The translations under genes were made by a program, and so were the position numbers. From NCBI GenBank assembly GCA_023078685.1, contig JALGAS010000003.1:1674001-1738000 (forward strand): a stretch of 64,000 nt of DNA, read 5' to 3'. Under the pieces are notes generated by a model. That model was not told the origin of the DNA. It was given only the letters and a program-made list of their open reading frames with translations, and ran no database searches. Every line of letters begins with the position of its first letter. The stretch's first letter is position 1. Below are positions 58,696 through 64,000 of this stretch, piece by piece. Source of the DNA: Neopestalotiopsis rosae. Taxonomy: Eukaryota; Ascomycota; Sordariomycetes; Amphisphaeriales; Sporocadaceae.

Positions 58696-61138
58696 ATGGC
58701 AGGCCAAGACAAGTTGGGAGGGGTGCCCGCTCTGCAGATTAGCAGATGTCACCTCGAGACTGGGCGCAAACGGGTGAGTACCTCTAACTACTGATGATGC
58801 TTGTCCGTGCGAGTCACCGAGCTGCAGGAATAAGCTGACAGGCTTGCTTCTCTGCTTCAAGTACCGACTGCTAAGGCATGAACGCATTCGTTATGAGGAA
58901 CTACCCAATGCCGCTCAAGGCGAGGACCCTCAGGACGATGATGCTCAGAACGATGATTCTTTCAACTGGGAATGGTTTGATGACATGATGGAAGTGGAAG
59001 GCGGCGCTTTCGACGAGCAATCCGAGGATCAATCAGAGCAATCAGATCATGTAGCATGGCACCACCATCCGGCTGAAGACCCACCCTCCAGCCTGCCAGA
59101 TGACATGGCATCATCCACTGAACACAACGTTGACATCGATCCGCAAACTACATTTCTGTTTCTTTCAGACGATGAGTCCAATGATGATGACGATTCACAA
59201 GAGCTCATGAGCGACGACGACGACTTTGATATGAATTTTGGCGCAAGCGACCCGCTGCCTCAAAATGTCCCACAGTTTGCTGAATGGAGACTGAATCTTA
59301 CGGCTCTATCGTGGAAGTATAACCTCTACTTTGCGGCATATTGTGACGAAATACACGTGTCGCGACCACGCAGCTGCACAACACATGATCTGCCCTCAAA
59401 GCCAGATCTCGTACTCAAGCCACCCCGCAGTTCAGCGGCTCGTGGTGTCATGGGAACTATCAATCCACTTAGGTCGCACCAGGTGAACCATCTCATTGTT
59501 GGAGACTTTGGCACACAGGAGATATTGCTCATGGCATACGACAATGGCGATGTAATTGCTTATTATACCAGAGAGATCGAGGTCGAGATTGTGTCTATCG
59601 AAGCATATCGAATGATTCCAGGATACGTGGTAAGGACGAAACCGTTCTTCCAAGAAAACGTCGGCAAGTCGGCATGGGGCCTTGCGATTCATACAAAATC
59701 TCGCCTCATTGCTGTGGGGTCAAATCTACACGAAGCCATTGTGTTCGCCCCGGCCTTTTCCAGCGAATCTTCTGAACCTCATGTCTTGCCTGGCTCATTT
59801 TGGCAATCGATCCGAAGAAGTGTTGATAGTAAAGGTCTACAGATACCGGAAGCCTTGCAGAGCTTCTCCTCGATCTCTGCTTCCCAAGTACTGAAACAAA
59901 GGACTTACAACTGGAAGATCACGCTCAATACGGCACCCGCTGGTGACAATATTCCCAACTTGACATTTAGCAACGACAAGAATGGGTTCGCGGAAAAGGT
60001 CATAGCCGTTGATATACAGGGCAATCTCTGGCTCATGAACATATGGAGCCTCGACGTATCGTTCCAGAAAATACCTTCGCTTTATCGCCGCCATCCCCGA
60101 AATGAACCGTAAGTTGTGGATCCCTGCCAACAACCTCCTATGCAATGAAACTGGCTACGGTGAATTACCGTTACGCGTGAATACTCTCCTTCATTGGACT
60201 TCTCATAATTGCCATAATTTCTTTTGCGTATGACTGGTCAGTCAGCTAATTGTCAGTTGAGTAGACCACGAGGCTGGGGGGTGCTAGTGCTACCAGCAAG
60301 CAGTTTCCTGCCCTCCAATGGCTTTGATAGCACTTTCGGTCTTGATGATAAAGACACCCGTGAATATGAGCATCCATCCATTGGAAGATGGTGGGACGTT
60401 AGCAAAGCCATCGTATCTATACCGCAAAACGCACTTTACTACCCCAGAAGTGGTGGTGTTAGGCGACGTACGCCTGCCGAGATCAGGGCATGCAATAAGA
60501 ATCTTGAGCGGGACAAGGAAGAATTGAAACGACTAATCGACAGCGACTCGTGGTTTCGACCCTATGGTCCCGATCAAAAACTAGACAGCAAGACAGTGGC
60601 CAACACACAAACACTTGCGGATGGATCGAATATACTTCGACTGTACGAGACAGGTATCGAGCTGAGACCGCACACGAAGATCCAAAGGGGCATCATGATG
60701 CAGTATGCCATGAACCAGATGCATCCCACTGCAGCGAACTCGGTCAACTTCACATTCGACCAACATAATCGGCTGGCCCATTACCACTTCATCCCAGAAC
60801 TGTCGTTGGTGGTGGCAGGGTCAATGTCTGGCCGCGTTGCCCTGATTACTTTGACAGCTTGGACCGGCAGGGACGATTCGACAGGCAAAATTTGGGAGCA
60901 ACGGGGTTTCAAGGTTGAACGCATCCTACCCTTGAAGAAGGATGAAGAAGATCGATTGCGTCCGATTTGCCCCTTGTTTGGTGTTGCCGTCGGGCCGCTG
61001 CCTGTCGGTGGTTATTCCCAATCAGACACACCATCAATGTCGCGGCAATATCGCATCATGATACAGTATTATGACCATAGCATTCTCAGCTATGAAATCA
61101 GTCGCGGGATGGAGTCTGAGGTCTTGACCGTCACGTAA
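58696..61138 (+). CDS. crt10: CRT10-like protein (regulator of ribonucleotide reductase genes)
   Basis: Exons 58696-58773, 58862-60108 and about 60265-61138 give ~732 residues; the third exon could also begin at 60262, adding one residue. The first exon encodes 26 residues and ends exactly at a gtgagt donor, phase 0. Residues ~40-140 are very acidic (Asp/Glu/Ser), and the rest is beta-rich and WD-like: AEWRLNLTALSWKYNLYFAAYCDEIHV, NHLIVGDFG, EILLMAYDNGDVIAY, WGLAIHTKSRLIAVGSN. In the last exon the stretches YHFIPELSLVVAGSMSGRVALI and YRIMIQYYDHSILSYEI are typical of the CRT10 family. Yeast Crt10 affects RNR2/RNR3 expression; the role in filamentous fungi is inferred. The stop at 61136 overlaps a gtaagc that could be a donor to an unseen short exon. 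Confidence 0.85.
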
Positions 61139-64000
61139 GCCAAGACCTGAACCTCGAGTACCGCCCTCTATTTTCCTTCATTCCTTGTTCTTCTTGATAC
61201 CCTGGGCGACTATGTTATCCCTATGCAAAAGGCGTTTTGGCATTTCCGAAGCATTGGGGGAGGGAACAAATATGTTGTGGTGCATTCACAGCACTCATCT
61301 GTCTACAATACGATACAGAAGCCGATGACAATGTGGCTTGATTTGTTTGCACGCTGGAACAAGCATGAGTGTTATTTACGGTGCATCCATTTGCAATCTG
61401 TAAAGGAAGCGAGACAGAGACAGAGTGTATGATACGTTATCGTTCATGGACACCAGTTGGAGTTGCGTTTCGAAATAGGTGCTTGGCCGCGAGTTGCTTC
61501 TTCAAACGTAACCTATGTGTTTTTGACAGATATCTACCGAGCGAGTGCATGACATGCTATTGATACGTGTACCATGGTACGTACAATATACGACAGGCTG
61601 ATGACGCGTAGAATGCTTCGAGAAGGCCACCAGACTGGGAGCAGGGATGGTCCGATCCTAAAGGTGGTGGTGGTATAGCAGCAATTGATTGATGCAAGGC
61701 ACAGGCAAGTTACAAGCGCACGACGTGACCTCACTCAGACACACACATACGTGCAGTGCCATATCTAGTGTGCAGTATATTTGGGGGGCTTTGGGGTTTT
61801 CATCTATTACTTAGCATGCTAAGGTTGCTGGAAGTCTGAGAGCCGCCTGCCGCCAGCCCGCCCAGCCCAGCCTTGAGAGGGGGCCACTCTTAGGTCCCAG
61901 ACCATCAACGGTTCTCTCGTAACAGATATTACGTACAAGGGATTCTGTCAACGTCTCCAGTCTAAACCTTACGGCTTGGCAGATGAGCTTATTCTGACAT
62001 TCATTGAAAACAAATAAGAAGAGATATAAAAGAGTACGCTCGCTGGTTGGAGATGTGGTTTCGAAAAAATGATGCCTCTCAGAGCGACCTAGGATCCAAC
62101 ATCGTCCCGGGGAGAGAGACATCAATTGGGCTTTATGACGTCTCCGATTGCCTCAGAGAATGAGAAATCGGTCGATATCTGATTGGTTCGAGATAGCAAG
62201 AAAAAACATAACCCTCCTTAGCGTCTTGTTCTCTTATCTCTTGGCGTCCAAGAGACCTTTGAGAAGTCTCCACCTATACTACTAGAGGGAACGAGGCATT
62301 GAAAAGCGGAAACCTTGAATGTGGAGTTTTACTTTGGCAACGATCACTCTCTCTCCGGACCAAAGGGCGCGCGTGTTTGGGGCAAGCCAGGGGTCTCAGA
62401 AAGAGCTGCTTCCATTGCAGTGGCTTGCAGGGCTTGTTGCTCCAAAGTGGTCGCCTCCTTGGCCCTGCTTGGCTTACCCGTACACAAAATACAATGGGCT
62501 CGAATGGGGGTGGTGTTTTCGAATGGATACGCTGCCTCGGGCAAAACCGTGCAGTCTGTTGTGGGTTACACGAAAACAGAGAGACTCCATTTGCTCCATG
62601 TTCGCGCGAGACAGAGACCTCCGCCCTGTCGCGTGCGGCCGTACCGAAATAGGTTATTTTAAAGTCGGTAACTCTGATGAGACCAGCCAGTACGATAATC
62701 TAAAGTTTTTTCTGTAGATCTGTCGTGCTTGAGACAGCTGGAGATCGCGGTGCCAATGGCTTGGACTCGGCGTTTCTTTTTCCTCTCTTACTGCAGCTTG
62801 GGCGCACATGGCGTAGTGTAGATAAAAGGCTGATGACACAGCTGAGATCAAAGACCTCGGGATGCTAAATATGGAAGACCTGTTACGGTGGACATTTCAC
62901 TGCGAAGGATTTAGACGGTTGTTTTGTAATTCTCATTGCGCAATCTGCTCCTGTCTATACCTGAAGCCAGAGACGCCCGAGTTGGGTTCAAGGCTGGGGA
63001 AGCCTGCACAGAGTACTGCCGCAGAGTTGCGCCGAATACAACAGCCTCATCTCATAGCATTTCGGCGATCCGTAGTGCGGTCTTGGTACCGCAGGTTCCA
63101 ACTTCCGGCTGGTCCCTGGTTTATACTACAGTCAGGTAGCAATGCTGCGCTACGGCAGATGGAGCATGAAAGACAATAGAGAGCCAGAGGCCCTTGTCCT
63201 GGACGACAAATGCACCTGGTAATAAGATACATAGTAAAGGCTGATGATAACAACCGAAAGTCTCTCCCGAGGTTTCATCATGATAGTCGTACACGTCCAT
63301 CTATTTCTGCTTCCCACGTTGCCTACCGTAAGCTAGTGATCTGACATGCATCCCAATCACAGCAAGCAATCGACATTCAATTCATTTCCCTGCTTTCTCT
63401 CCTTGTTTCAAACTCTTGATTCAGCCAAGCGGCGGCCTCTCGGTACTCAAAAAGTAGTAGTACAGCGTACTATGTAGAACATTTTTGCTGGGCGCGCCGA
63501 CCGATAGGAAACGCGTTGCCGCATACATAGTACATGGTCTTGAAAATATGTAAATAATTGACGGCATACTTTGACATCATGCTTGGGCTGCGCATCGGAC
63601 AATCGCGAGACCTGCCAAAAGTTTCGATCCCCACAGGCTCGGAGATTGTCTGGAGCATAACACGTACCATGCTGTAGGAACCGACCGCCTCTACTGCAAG
63701 TTGCTCAACGTTGCTTGCAAGTAAGCGACGACTTGCACGTATATGTCATGGCAGTACGTATAGCAGTATACTGGAATATCTGTCTCTTCAAGGCCAAATG
63801 ACTGCTGGTGATATTGCCTGTCCAGTACCCAGATCATCTCCAACCCACATCGTGCACTCGATCCATTTAGGCGACGTATGCAGAATGAAAATCATCATGC
63901 GCAGGTCATCACAGAACTACTACACTAACAAGGTCCCTGAAGATCGTGTTCCATACGCAAGACAGACTTGCTACGTACATACATAGTACCACAAACTGCT
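61139..64000. other. right-end region without a supported gene
   Basis: 2.9 kb. Three overlapping frames at 62299-62717 exclude one another and none has a recognisable domain. Nothing else is seen up to the edge. Confidence 0.5.

Noticed and set aside
62299..62717. Three overlapping 115-132-codon frames
   Set aside because: They exclude each other, none has a recognisable motif, and no splice signals extend them.

Overview
The window is nuclear DNA of a filamentous ascomycete. Its genes carry short GT-AG introns (mostly 50-180 nt) with CTRAC-type branch sites and pyrimidine-rich leaders, and it encodes families typical of Pezizomycotina: a mid-protein Zn2Cys6 regulator, a fungal TauD-like dioxygenase, a Ser/Thr-rich GPI-type wall protein, a vacuolar endopolyphosphatase and a CRT10-like protein. 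Protein style suggests a sordariomycete, perhaps Hypocreales; that placement is inference. No plasmid, viral or prokaryotic signature, CRISPR array or convincing tRNA/rRNA gene was seen.

Layout. The left third (0.3-21.6 kb) is gene-dense and mostly housekeeping: a histidine-phosphatase family protein, endopolyphosphatase (PPN1 type), valyl-tRNA synthetase, eIF4A on the opposite strand and convergent with the synthetase, an F-box/JmjC protein divergent from eIF4A, a CCCH/Smr-domain protein, and a protein with a DUF7587-like domain. From 21.6 to 55.6 kb the window is gene-poor: two small Cys/His proteins with the same residue spacing, a GPI-type serine-rich protein, a coiled-coil protein, a small secreted protein, a TauD/TfdA-family oxygenase and an eight-exon Zn2Cys6 regulator are separated by non-coding stretches of up to 7 kb. 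The right end holds an atypical fungal kinase-like protein and a CRT10-like protein, followed by 2.9 kb with no recognisable gene.

The genes do not form one pathway. ValRS and eIF4A both serve translation but are read convergently from separate promoters. The observations most worth a second look are: (i) an in-frame, Arg-rich, acid-free extension upstream of the ValRS ATG with no AUG of its own, which looks like a mitochondrial presequence read from a near-cognate start; (ii) an endopolyphosphatase carrying poly-acidic/Ser/Lys tails of the type that bind polyphosphate; (iii) the pair of small Cys/His proteins; (iv) a ~100 bp dispersed repeat present twice; (v) a Zn2Cys6 gene whose start codon appears to be an exon by itself.

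Exon boundaries were read by eye from splice signals and reading-frame continuity. Family assignments are from remembered motifs, not from database searches.
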